Shown piece by piece: positions 1-7,239 of a stretch of 25,295 nt of DNA. Position numbers and translations under genes: made by a program. This DNA is from JBFMAI01 sp964462635. Lineage in GTDB: Bacteria; Planctomycetota; Phycisphaerae; UBA1845; Fen-1342. The notes under the pieces were generated by a model. That model worked only from the letters and a program-made list of their open reading frames with translations. It ran no database searches and was not told where the DNA came from. How positions within the stretch are numbered: the stretch's first letter is position 1; each line of letters opens with the position of its first letter. Where the stretch lies: the NCBI GenBank assembly GCA_964462635.1, contig CAYWYJ010000045.1, forward strand, positions 1 through 25,295. The letters run 5' to 3'.

Positions 1-1111
1 GCCCGATCTCCTCCTTCACCTGGCACTGGTTCATGCCCGTGAAGTTGTACTCGACGGGGTCTTCGGCGGTGATGATCTTGCGGTCGGGCCGGTTCAGCTC
101 CTGAAGCGCCGCGTACAGCGTCGTCGTCTTGCCCGAGCCCGTGGGCCCGGTGACCAGGAAGATGCCGTTGGGCTGCCGGATGATCTTGAGGAACTGCTCG
201 TAGCTGTCCTGCTCGAACCCCAGCCCCGTGATGCCCACTTTCACCGAATCCGGCCGCAGAATACGCAGCACCACGCTTTCCCCGTGATAGGCCGGCAGCG
301 AGCTCACGCGGAAGTCGATCTGCTGGTTGCCGATCTGCATCTTGATGCGGCCGTCCTGCGGCAGCCGCTTCTCGGCGATGTCGATGCCCGACATGATCTT
401 CAACCGGGCGATTACCGACCCCTGCATGCTCTTGGGGATGTTGTCGCGCTCGATGCACATGCCGTCAATGCGGTAGCGCACCCGCACCCGGTCCGTCATC
501 GGCTCGACGTGAATGTCGCTGGCCCGCGTCCGCACGGCCTCGCTGATCAGCAGGTTGATCAACTTGATGACCGGCGCGTCGGCGTCCTCCAGCTCCTTCT
601 TGTACGCCTCGACTTCCTTGGCGTGCAGGTCCGCGTCGCGGTCAATCGCCTCGATCGCCTCGTCGACGCTCGTGCTCAGGCCCCCCAGGAACGTGTCGAT
701 GAAACGCTGGATCTTGCTCCGCGGCGCCAGCGCCCAGTCCAGCTCCATGTTCAGCAGGAACCGCAGCTTGTCCTGGAGCTCCAGGTCCAGCGGGTCGGAG
801 ATGATGACCTTCAGCCGGCTCCCCTCCTTCTTCATCGGCAGGACCTTCTCGTCCTTGATGATCTTCTCCGGCACGAGGTCCAGCACCGCCGGGAGCTGGA
901 CGTTCTTGTCCAGGTCCACGTATTCCAGGTCGAACTGGGCCGCCAGGGCCTTGGTGACGTCGTCCTCGCTGGCCAGTTCCAGCGCGACCAGGGCCTCGCC
1001 AATCCGCTGCCCGTGCTCGACCGCGTAGGCAATCGCGTCCTTGAGGGCTTCGGGCGATACGACCCCCCACCCGACCAGGATTTCGCCTAACCGCTTACGA
1101 CGCTGTGCCAT
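1..1111 (-). CDS. Type IV pilus / type II secretion assembly ATPase (PilB/GspE family), 3' end outside the window
   Basis: Hexameric ATPase that powers pilus or pseudopilus assembly from the cytoplasmic face of the inner membrane. About 370 codons are present and the C-terminal part is missing beyond position 1. Residues about 5-100 look like the MshEN/T2SSE N-terminal domain (RLGEILVGWGVVS, then an HGQRIGEAL stretch). From about residue 190 the ATPase core is clear: ASDIHVEP, DGRIKMQI, then Walker A GPTGSGKT at residues 322-329 (K328) and an ITAEDPVEY stretch near the edge. The start at 1111 is preceded by a GGGAG ribosome site, and the next gene to the right is divergent. PilB and GspE cannot be separated without the neighbours beyond the window. 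The presence of MshEN and absence of other gsp genes leave both open. The family call is certain. Confidence 0.93.
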   Translation of the reverse strand, partial: MAQRRKRLGEILVGWGVVSPEALKDAIAYAVEHGQRIGEALVALELASEDDVTKALAAQFDLEYVDLDKNVQLPAVLDLVPEKIIKDEKVLPMKKEGSRLKVIISDPLDLELQDKLRFLLNMELDWALAPRSKIQRFIDTFLGGLSTSVDEAIEAIDRDADLHAKEVEAYKKELEDADAPVIKLINLLISEAVRTRASDIHVEPMTDRVRVRYRIDGMCIERDNIPKSMQGSVIARLKIMSGIDIAEKRLPQDGRIKMQIGNQQIDFRVSSLPAYHGESVVLRILRPDSVKVGITGLGFEQDSYEQFLKIIRQPNGIFLVTGPTGSGKTTTLYAALQELNRPDRKIITAEDPVEYNFTGMNQCQVKEEIG

Positions 1112-1368
1112 CCGCACTCCCTTACGCCGACCGACCGCGGCGACCGCCCGAGGCTACCCGGGTCGCGCGGCCCCGGTCCGCTGGGTCGGGCAACCCCCCG
1201 CCTCCGCGGCCGGGCCGCTCTCACCCGCCGGGGGCACCACCGCCCACGGGCCGGACGCCCGCCGGGCCGCGGCCGCCGCAGCATCTTATAGTCTGCTCCG
1301 GGGGGCAAAAAAGCAAGGTCACGGAGCGGCCCGCCGCCGACGCCCCGCCACCGGTCTGGGCGTCGCGG

Positions 1369-1374
1369 TAGAAT
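1369..1374 (+). promoter_or_regulatory. Possible -10 element (TAGAAT) for the small-protein/fdhD unit
   Basis: TAGAAT lies 21 bases before the ATG at 1395, and a GAGGAGG ribosome site lies between them. I see no good -35 at the usual distance. A second AT-rich word at 1285-1292 (CTTATAGT) could serve as a -10 on either strand, including for the pilus ATPase gene. The rest of 1112-1394 is GC-rich and I see no gene in it. Confidence 0.3.
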
Positions 1375-1394
1375 CTCCGCCGAGGAGGTGTGCT

Positions 1395-1688
1395 ATGATC
1401 GCCACAATGCGCGTGCCGGCCAGTCGCGGGTCGGCGGTTCGAGCCTGGGCCGCGTCGGCGGCCGTGCCGCTGGCCATCGTGACGGAGGGCGACGGCGCGG
1501 TGGAAATCGTGGAAGGGGCCGCCGGTCAACAGAGCAGCACGAGTACCCTCCGGGCCGGCGGGTGGATCGCGTGCGCGACCGCGTTTGAGACGGCCGCCCG
1601 ACTCGGAATCACCCCGCGCCAGCTCGGCCCGCTGCTCGACGAACTCGACATTCGCATTCGGGCGTGCCAGCTTGGGTGTTTCGAGTGA
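1395..1688 (+). CDS. Small HTH-like protein with C-terminal CQLGCF motif, coupled to fdhD
   Basis: A protein of 97 residues with no function I can name. The first 50 residues are poorly structured and alanine-rich. Residues about 58-88 look like a helix-turn-helix (AFETAARLGITPRQLGPLLDELDI), and the chain ends CQLGCFE. Three cysteines (C60, C91, C95) could bind a metal or take part in sulfur chemistry. The ATG at 1395 has a strong GAGGAGG site 8 bases upstream. The stop overlaps the next start (ATGA at 1686-1690), so translation is probably coupled to the MobB-FdhD fusion. From memory, small proteins with a similar CxLGCF ending occur near formate dehydrogenase or molybdenum-cofactor genes, but I cannot attach a family name. 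A role in formate dehydrogenase maturation or its control is an inference from position only. Confidence 0.72.
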   Translation: MIATMRVPASRGSAVRAWAASAAVPLAIVTEGDGAVEIVEGAAGQQSSTSTLRAGGWIACATAFETAARLGITPRQLGPLLDELDIRIRACQLGCFE

Positions 1689-2944
1689 TGCTCACGTGGA
1701 TCATCTGCGGGGCGGGCCGCGGGGTCGGCAAGACGCGGCTGGCCCAGCGGTTGTGCGAATCGCTGCCGGACGCCGTTTACGCCAAGCAGGGCTGCGGGCC
1801 GCGGCGACCCGACAAGCCGGCCAACCTGTTTCGCACGGTCGAGGAGACCGCCGCTTTCATCGACCAATGCCTTGGGCACCACGAGCACGTCATCGTGGAA
1901 TCCAACGCGCTGGCGCGGGCCGGACGTGGCGACATCGTGATCTTCGTTGGCGGCCCCCCCGGACATGCGGACACGCGCCCGGATGCCGACGAGCTGCGGG
2001 CGCGGGCCCAGCTCATCCTCGATGCCCGCGCCCGCCCCGAAGACTGGCACGCCGCGCTGGCAGCCCGGCTGCGGTCGCCTGAGCTGGTCCGCATGGTATG
2101 CAACCTGCTGGCCGAGCACCGGGAGCGATCACGCGAGCAGCTTCCGGGGTTGGTCCGCGTCGAGCCGCTGCGAGTCGATACGGTCGATGCGGCCGCGCCG
2201 GTAGTTGATCCGGGCGACGTGACCGATGAGGCCCTGGTCACCATTCAGGTCGAAGGGGTCGGCAACTACGCCATCCTTTGTACGCCGACCGAGTTGGAGG
2301 CGCTGGCGGTCGGGTTCGCGTTCTGCGAGGGGCTCCTTCGCACGCGCGACGACGTGCGCGACCTGCGCTGCCGGCCGGCGGAGCACCTCGTGGCACTGCG
2401 GCTCGATGCCCCCGAATCCACGGTGCCGCAACGGCAACTGATCGTCACCAGCGCGTGCGGGCTGTGCGGCCGGCGCAATGTGGAGCAACTCGTGGCGGCC
2501 TCCGCGCGGGTCGGCGATACGCTGCGCATCCCGCCGCCGACGCTCCGTGCGGTCGTGCAGCAGATGGCCCAGCGGCAGCGCTTGTTCCAGCGCACCGGGG
2601 GCACCCACGCCGCCGCCATCTTCACCCCCGCCGGCGAGATCGTCGCGCTGGCGGAAGACATCGGCCGGCACAACGCCCTGGACAAAGCCCTCGGACAATG
2701 CCTGCTCCGGTACCAACCCGTCGCCGGACTGGCCGCCGCGCTGTCGGGACGTGTGAGCCTGGAACTGGTGGCCAAGGCGGCCCGCGCCGGTCTCGAGCTC
2801 ATCGCGGCGGTCTCGGCCCCCTCGGCGCTGGCCATCCGCCTGGCGGACCGGGCCGGCATCACGCTGTGCGGGTTTGTCCGGGGACAACGCGCCACGATCT
2901 ACGCCCACCCGCACCGCATCACGACGGCGGCTGGCGAGGCGTGA
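1688..2944 (+). CDS. fdhD: Fusion protein: MobB-like P-loop domain + FdhD formate dehydrogenase sulfurtransferase
   Basis: A two-domain protein of 418 residues. The N-terminal part (about 1-150) is a P-loop NTPase domain with Walker A GAGRGVGKT at residues 8-16 and a VIVESNALA strand. This resembles MobB and related GTPases of molybdopterin-guanine dinucleotide synthesis. Residues about 160-415 are FdhD, which carries sulfur from a cysteine desulfurase to the Mo/W-bis-MGD cofactor of formate dehydrogenase. The FdhD marks are TSACGLCG with the C257-x2-C260 pair, GGTHAAAIF, EDIGRHNALDKALG and SGRVSLELVAKAARAG. FdhD alone is usually about 260-280 residues, so the extra domain accounts for the length. 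The start overlaps the stop of the small upstream gene and has no clear Shine-Dalgarno, as expected for coupled translation. No formate dehydrogenase gene lies in the window. The FdhD call is firm; the MobB likeness rests on the Walker A and general layout. Confidence 0.92.
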   Translation: MLTWIICGAGRGVGKTRLAQRLCESLPDAVYAKQGCGPRRPDKPANLFRTVEETAAFIDQCLGHHEHVIVESNALARAGRGDIVIFVGGPPGHADTRPDADELRARAQLILDARARPEDWHAALAARLRSPELVRMVCNLLAEHRERSREQLPGLVRVEPLRVDTVDAAAPVVDPGDVTDEALVTIQVEGVGNYAILCTPTELEALAVGFAFCEGLLRTRDDVRDLRCRPAEHLVALRLDAPESTVPQRQLIVTSACGLCGRRNVEQLVAASARVGDTLRIPPPTLRAVVQQMAQRQRLFQRTGGTHAAAIFTPAGEIVALAEDIGRHNALDKALGQCLLRYQPVAGLAAALSGRVSLELVAKAARAGLELIAAVSAPSALAIRLADRAGITLCGFVRGQRATIYAHPHRITTAAGEA

Positions 2945-3014
2945 CGGGCGTGCCCCTTGCCCGGCTCGCCGAAAGATGGCCCGCGGTCTCTCGGCACGGC
3001 ACCCGCACGACCGG

Positions 3015-3020
3015 TATAAT
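3015..3020 (+). promoter_or_regulatory. Possible -10 element (TATAAT) for thiS-thiG
   Basis: A perfect TATAAT sits 18 bases before the thiS start in an otherwise GC-rich gap. No convincing -35 is visible 16-18 bases upstream, and the leader would be only about 12 bases long. I see no TPP riboswitch in the 94-base gap. Confidence 0.35.
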
Positions 3021-3038
3021 CCACGCCCGGTGCGGAAG

Positions 3039-3239
3039 ATGCAGATCGTCGTTAATGGAGAAACGCGGCGCCTCGACGACGGCGCGACGGTCGCCGACCT
3101 GGTGCGGCTGCTGCAGCTCGTCCCTGAACGCGTCGCGGTCGAACTCAATGGGCAGCTCGTTCGCCGGGCCACTCATATCCAGACGCCGCTGCGCGACGGC
3201 GACCGCGTTGAGATCGTCACCCTGGTCGGAGGAGGCTGA
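3039..3239 (+). CDS. thiS: Sulfur carrier protein ThiS
   Basis: Ubiquitin-fold sulfur carrier for the thiazole half of thiamine. Its C-terminal glycine is adenylated and thiocarboxylated, and sulfur is then passed to ThiG. The protein has 66 residues, the normal family length. It opens MQIVVNGETRRLDDGATV, has the typical PERVAVELNG centre, and ends in GGG, supplying the essential terminal Gly-Gly. The ATG at 3039 was chosen because it begins the family's first strand exactly; a longer in-frame extension upstream has no support. The weak GGAAG just upstream could act as ribosome site. The stop shares bases with the thiG start (TGATG at 3237-3241), so the two are translated together. No thiF or thiO gene is nearby. 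Confidence 0.93.
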   Translation: MQIVVNGETRRLDDGATVADLVRLLQLVPERVAVELNGQLVRRATHIQTPLRDGDRVEIVTLVGGG

Positions 3240-4078
3240 TGGACATTCCGCCGCTGAAGATCGCGGATTTCAGCATTCGTTCGCGGCTGTTCGTGGGGAC
3301 GGGCAAGTACCTGCGTCACGGCGAGCCGGACTACGAGCTGATGCGGGCCGCCCTGGACGCCTCCGGCTGCCAGGTCGTGACGGTCGCGGTCCGGCGCGAG
3401 CGGCTGTACGACAAGCAGGGCCGCAGCTTGCTCGATTTCCTTGATCTGAAGCGCTACACGGTGCTGCCGAACACCGCGGGGTGTTTCTCGGCCGAGGATG
3501 CGATTCGCAACGCCCGGCTGGGCCGCGAGCTGCTGGAGGGGCTGGACAACCCCGGCGCCCGCTGGGTGAAGCTCGAAGTGCTCGGCGACAAGAAGACGCT
3601 GCTGCCCGACCCGGTAGAGACGATCCGGGCGGCGGAAGTGCTGCTCAAAGAGGGCTTCATCGTCCTGGCGTACGCGAACGACGACCCGATTCTGTGCCAG
3701 CGGCTGAAGGCGCTGGGCTGTGCCAGCGTGATGCCGCTGGGGTCGCCGATCGGCAGCGGCCAGGGCGTGCTCAACCCAAACAACATCCGCATCATCCTGG
3801 AACAGCTCAAGGACGGTGACCCGGAGTACCCGGTGATCGTCGATGCCGGCGTCGGGACGGCGTCCGACGTCACGATTGCAATGGAACTGGGCGCCGACGG
3901 CGTGCTGCTCAACACCGGCGTCGCCGGCGCCCGCGACCCGGTGACGATGGCCCGCGCGATGGCCCACGCGATTGACGCGGGCTATCTCGCCTACCGGGCC
4001 GGCCGCATCCCACGGAAGCTGTACGCGACGGCGTCGTCGCCGATGGAGGGACGCATTGCCCCCGTCGCCGCCACCTAG
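3239..4078 (+). CDS. thiG: Thiazole synthase ThiG
   Basis: Makes thiazole phosphate from 1-deoxyxylulose 5-phosphate, dehydroglycine and the ThiS thiocarboxylate. It is a cytoplasmic TIM-barrel enzyme. The 279-residue length is normal or slightly long. Visible family marks are RLFVGTGKY, the Schiff-base lysine K111 in WVKLEVLGD, MPLGSPIGSGQG, PVIVDAGVGTASD and GVLLNTGVAGA near the phosphate site. A GGAGG ribosome site lies inside the end of thiS, which fits translational coupling. The last 23 bases overlap the next gene, whose own ribosome site lies inside thiG. Nothing looks broken. Confidence 0.96.
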   Translation: MDIPPLKIADFSIRSRLFVGTGKYLRHGEPDYELMRAALDASGCQVVTVAVRRERLYDKQGRSLLDFLDLKRYTVLPNTAGCFSAEDAIRNARLGRELLEGLDNPGARWVKLEVLGDKKTLLPDPVETIRAAEVLLKEGFIVLAYANDDPILCQRLKALGCASVMPLGSPIGSGQGVLNPNNIRIILEQLKDGDPEYPVIVDAGVGTASDVTIAMELGADGVLLNTGVAGARDPVTMARAMAHAIDAGYLAYRAGRIPRKLYATASSPMEGRIAPVAAT

Positions 4079-4604
4079 ACCGCGTGTGTCACTGCCGGAC
4101 GAGGCGGTGCTGCCGGCCGACCTGCCCGTGGAGCCGGTCGCCACGCCGGCGCGGTCCGCGCGGCGACGGCGCAACCAGGTTTGCATCGGAGTGATCGCGG
4201 CGGGGCTGCTGAACTATCTCGCGTACACGCTGGCGTACGTGGCGCTCGGCGGCGACGCGCCGAACGGACACCGGGAGCAGGTGCGGCAGCCGGACGGGAG
4301 CACCGCGACGGCGTACTTCGTCCGCGGCCACCACATTCGCAGCCTGGAGGGGCTGGAAACCCGCGTCAGCCGCGGCGCCTGGATCTACAGCTACGCCCAC
4401 TCCATCTCGATCCCGATCACCGGCGGGGCCGTGCTGCTGGCCCTGCTCGTACTCGCGCGGCCGCACATTCTGGCCACGATGCGCGGCGGGTGGGTCAGCG
4501 GCGAGACGTTCGTGACGGCGTTCGGCACGGTGGTCGTGTTGGTGGCCGGGGGGCTGACGGGGCTCTTGACGTGGCACTTCATCAGCGACCTGGGGGGCGG
4601 GTAG
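4056..4604 (+). CDS. Small integral membrane protein with three predicted helices, function unknown
   Basis: A protein of about 182 residues that I do not recognise. A proline-rich and arginine-rich cytosolic head (about 1-45) is followed by three hydrophobic segments. These lie around VCIGVIAAGLLNYLAYTLAYVAL, ITGGAVLLALLVLA and AFGTVVVLVAGGLTGLLTW. Between helices one and two is a polar loop with a GxTATAYFVRGHH stretch. No ATG exists in a sensible place. The TTG at 4056 is preferred because GGAGGG ends 5 bases before it. GTG at 4086 is a weaker alternative with no ribosome site. It overlaps the end of thiG by 23 bases and the helicase gene starts 9 bases after its stop, so it probably belongs to the same transcript. 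Nothing suggests a role in thiamine synthesis. Confidence 0.72.
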   Translation: MPPSPPPRPRVSLPDEAVLPADLPVEPVATPARSARRRRNQVCIGVIAAGLLNYLAYTLAYVALGGDAPNGHREQVRQPDGSTATAYFVRGHHIRSLEGLETRVSRGAWIYSYAHSISIPITGGAVLLALLVLARPHILATMRGGWVSGETFVTAFGTVVVLVAGGLTGLLTWHFISDLGGG

Positions 4605-4613
4605 GAGGTCGCG

Positions 4614-6563
4614 GTGCTCGTCGCGGACTGGCTGGCGGAAGACGGCGTCGTCGCGCGGCACCTGCCGGGGTTTGAGACGCGGCCGCAGCAGCGCGAGATG
4701 GCCGCCGCCGTCGATGCAGCCCTGGAAAACGGGCAACGGCTGGCGGTCGAGGCCGGGACCGGCGTCGGCAAGACGTTCGCGTATCTCCTGCCCGCCATCG
4801 CCCAGATCGTGCAGCACAAGCGGCGGGTCGTCGTCAGCACGCACACTATTGCCTTGCAGGAACAGCTCATTGGGAAGGACATCCCCTTCCTCCAGCAGGC
4901 CCTCGGTTTGTCCTTCAAGGCCGAGCTCGTGAAAGGCCGCCACAACTACCTCAGCCTGCGTCGGCTGAAGGGGGCGAGCCAACGCGCCCGGACGTTGCTG
5001 CCGAACATGTTTCAGCGCAACGCGCTGCGGGAGATCGAGGCCTGGGCGTACGACACCGCCGACGGGTCGCTGAGCGACCTGCCGGAGCCGCCGCCGTTGG
5101 ACGTGTGGGAGAAGGTCCGCAGCGAGCACAACAACTGCCTCGGCCGGCGGTGCCCGACGTACCTCGAGTGCTTCTACCAGCGGGCGCGGCGGCGGGCGGA
5201 GGCGGCCGATCTGCTGGTCGTCAATCACGCGCTGCTGGTGGCGGACCTGCTGCTGCGGCGACAGAGCGCCAGCGTCCTGCCCGACTACGACGTGGTGATC
5301 GTCGACGAGGCGCACACACTGGACCAAGTGGCCACGGGGCAGATCGGCGTGAGCATCTCGAACCGCCACGTGCAACACCTGCTGGCCGGGTTGTTCAACG
5401 AGCGGTCGGGCAAGGGTTTTCTGGCTGCGCTCGGCAGCGACGATCAGCGGCAGAGGGTCGTGACGGCCCAAGCCACCGGCACGCAGTTCTTTCACGATCT
5501 GCTGCGCTGGCACCAGACGCGCGGGCGGTCCAACGGCCGGCTGGTCGCGCCGCCGACGGTGGACAACGGCCTCTCGCCGGCGTTGGAGACGCTCGCGCGG
5601 ACCGTGGAGCCGCTGAAGAAGGAGTTGCCGCGCGAGGAGGACCGTTACGAGCTCGGATCGTACCTGGACCGCGCCACGGAGCTGGCGACATCGCTGAATG
5701 CGCTGCTGCGACAGGAGTACGCCGAACACGTGTACTGGATCGAGGGCGACGAGCCGCAGCGCGTGGCGCTGTGCGCGGCGCCGTTGGACGTGGCGGGGTT
5801 CCTGCGGGAGATGCTGTTCGCGCGCGTGCAGGCCGCCGTGCTGACCAGCGCCACGTTGGCCGCCGACGAGGACGGCAGCTTCACGTACCTCCTCGGCCGG
5901 CTGGGCGTGCCGGAGGCCGAGACGCTGCGGCTCGGCTCGCCGTTCGACTTCGCCCGGCAGGTAACGCTGCACGTCGAAACCGGGCTGCCGGACCCGACGG
6001 AGTACGAGGACTTCGTGACGGCGGCCACCCGGGCGACGGTCCACTACGTGCGACAGACCGAGGGGCGGGCGTTCGTCCTGCTCACCAGCTACAAGATGCT
6101 CAACGAGCTCGCGCGGCGCGTCCGCGACGAACTCAGCGCCGAGGGCTACACGGTCCTCGTGCAGGGCGAATCGCTGTCGCGTTCCAGGATGCTGGAGAAG
6201 TTCCGGGCCACGGCGCGGGCCGTCCTGTTCGGCACCGACAGCTTCTGGCAGGGCGTGGACGTGGTGGGTGAGGCGCTGTCGAACGTGACCATCGTGCGGC
6301 TGCCGTTCGCGGTGCCCGACCGGCCGCTGATCGAGGCGCGTATCGAGCAGATTCGTCGCCAGGGCGGGAACCCGTTCAACGATTACCAGCTTCCGGAGGC
6401 GGTGCTGAAGTTCCGCCAGGGGTTCGGGCGGCTGATCCGCAGCCAAAGCGACAAGGGGATCGTCGTCGTGCTCGATCCCCGCGTCGCGCGCAAGCCTTAC
6501 GGCCGCCGCTTTCTCAGGAGCCTGCCGCCGTGCGCGGTCCAGTCTTCGGACCGGGCGTGGTGA
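4614..6563 (+). CDS. DinG/YoaA-type (XPD-like) superfamily 2 DNA helicase with an incomplete Fe-S cysteine set
   Basis: ATP-dependent 5'-3' helicase of the XPD/DinG group, which resolves R-loops, D-loops and damaged forks. It has 649 residues, and the GTG start follows TAGGAGG. Walker A is EAGTGVGKT (K53) and the DEAH box is VIVDEAHTL (D231). Motif VI lies near the end in QGFGRLIRSQSDKG. The Fe-S domain has C175, C180 and C186, with the same 5 and 6 spacing as E. coli DinG C194/C199/C205. The first ligand (C120 in E. coli, normally NYLC) is serine here: NYLSLRRL, S114. The cluster may be absent, three-ligand or serine-coordinated. The last 50 bases overlap the convergent methyltransferase gene. 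The family call is strong; DinG or YoaA identity is not settled. Confidence 0.93.
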   Translation: MLVADWLAEDGVVARHLPGFETRPQQREMAAAVDAALENGQRLAVEAGTGVGKTFAYLLPAIAQIVQHKRRVVVSTHTIALQEQLIGKDIPFLQQALGLSFKAELVKGRHNYLSLRRLKGASQRARTLLPNMFQRNALREIEAWAYDTADGSLSDLPEPPPLDVWEKVRSEHNNCLGRRCPTYLECFYQRARRRAEAADLLVVNHALLVADLLLRRQSASVLPDYDVVIVDEAHTLDQVATGQIGVSISNRHVQHLLAGLFNERSGKGFLAALGSDDQRQRVVTAQATGTQFFHDLLRWHQTRGRSNGRLVAPPTVDNGLSPALETLARTVEPLKKELPREEDRYELGSYLDRATELATSLNALLRQEYAEHVYWIEGDEPQRVALCAAPLDVAGFLREMLFARVQAAVLTSATLAADEDGSFTYLLGRLGVPEAETLRLGSPFDFARQVTLHVETGLPDPTEYEDFVTAATRATVHYVRQTEGRAFVLLTSYKMLNELARRVRDELSAEGYTVLVQGESLSRSRMLEKFRATARAVLFGTDSFWQGVDVVGEALSNVTIVRLPFAVPDRPLIEARIEQIRRQGGNPFNDYQLPEAVLKFRQGFGRLIRSQSDKGIVVVLDPRVARKPYGRRFLRSLPPCAVQSSDRAW

Positions 6564-7167
6564 CCGTGGCCCGTCGCGCGGACAGGTAGAAGAGGTCCGG
6601 CTCGTCAACCAGTTCCACCACGTCCAATCGAACCTGGTGCAACATGCGGGTCAGCGACGTGGGATCAGGGAGGTGGTCTCCCGTGACGGCGCCGCCGACA
6701 TGATCGTGAAAGGCGTTGATCGCCCGCCAGTTGTCCAAGTGCAGGATGATGAGCCGGCCGGCGGGCCGCAGGGCGCGGGCCAAGCGCTCCAGGGCGGCCG
6801 GCTGGTCGCGGAAGTGCGGGAAACTGTGCAGGCAGAGGACCACGTCGAACCGGGCCCGGCCCAGGTCGTCCCGGCAGACGTCCGCGTCCACGAACTCGGC
6901 GGCCACGCCGCGCTGCCGGGCCAGCTCCAGCATCGCGGGCGAGAAGTCGACCGCCGTCACCCGCCCCGGGTGAACGCAGCGCACCAGCCACTCGGTGACC
7001 TGCCCGGTCCCGCAGCCCACCTCCAGCACGTCCTGTCCCGACCGCAGGTCCAGCCGGGGCCGCAGGGCGTCGAGCCGGGCGAGAATCCGCGCATGGGGCG
7101 GGCCGTAGGTGTCCCAGGTGGGGGCGTGGTGGTTGAAGAACTCGATGCGCGGGTCTGGCGCGGCCAT
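6514..7167 (-). CDS. Class I SAM-dependent methyltransferase, substrate unknown
   Basis: A cytoplasmic protein of 217 residues with the Rossmann-type methyltransferase fold. Motif I is VLEVGCGTGQVTEWLV, followed by TAVDFSPAMLELARQRG (SAM ribose-binding acidic region). Then come FDVVLCLHSFPHF and RPAGRLIILHLDNW, the usual motif II/III area. The opening PRIEFFNHHAPTWD resembles UbiE/ArsM-like enzymes, but the substrate cannot be read. The ATG at 7167 has an AAGGA site just upstream. Its 3' end overlaps the helicase gene by 50 bases. It is transcribed away from a metal ABC transporter, and a palindrome lies in the shared 72-base promoter region. Co-regulation by metal is therefore possible, and a metal- or metalloid-related substrate is one inference. 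The family is certain, the role unknown. Confidence 0.88.
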   Translation of the reverse strand: MAAPDPRIEFFNHHAPTWDTYGPPHARILARLDALRPRLDLRSGQDVLEVGCGTGQVTEWLVRCVHPGRVTAVDFSPAMLELARQRGVAAEFVDADVCRDDLGRARFDVVLCLHSFPHFRDQPAALERLARALRPAGRLIILHLDNWRAINAFHDHVGGAVTGDHLPDPTSLTRMLHQVRLDVVELVDEPDLFYLSARRATVTTPGPKTGPRTAAGS

Positions 7168-7214
7168 TCTTTCCTTCCCCAGAAAGCACCGATGCGGTAT
7201 GCTGTCGGTACGGG

Positions 7215-7239
7215 TATTACGAACGGATAGAATGTAATA
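7215..7239. promoter_or_regulatory. Candidate NikR-type operator between the methyltransferase and metal transporter
   Basis: Inverted repeat TATTAC-N13-GTAATA, 25 bases overall, with half-sites at 7215-7220 and 7234-7239. Written as TATTA-N15-TAATA it satisfies the TRWYA-N15-TRWYA pattern known for Helicobacter NikR. A nikR gene lies at the far end of the same cluster. The repeat overlaps the -10 of the transporter promoter and abuts its start codon, a position suited to repression. That NikR binds here is inferred. Confidence 0.5.
7228..7233 (+). promoter_or_regulatory. Possible -10 (TAGAAT) for a leaderless metal-transporter transcript
   Basis: TAGAAT ends 6 bases before the ATG at 7240, which itself has no Shine-Dalgarno. 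Transcription starting at or next to the A of the ATG would give a leaderless mRNA. An alternative upstream -10 is TATGCT at 7198-7203, which would leave a roughly 30-base leader containing the palindrome. Confidence 0.35.

Noticed and set aside
2945..3038. TPP riboswitch before thiS
   Set aside because: The gap is 94 bases and I could not find the conserved TPP-aptamer core or its helices.
4089..6608. Long minus-strand frame opposite the DinG-type helicase
   Set aside because: Shadow of the real plus-strand gene, which has all helicase motifs. The minus frame has none.
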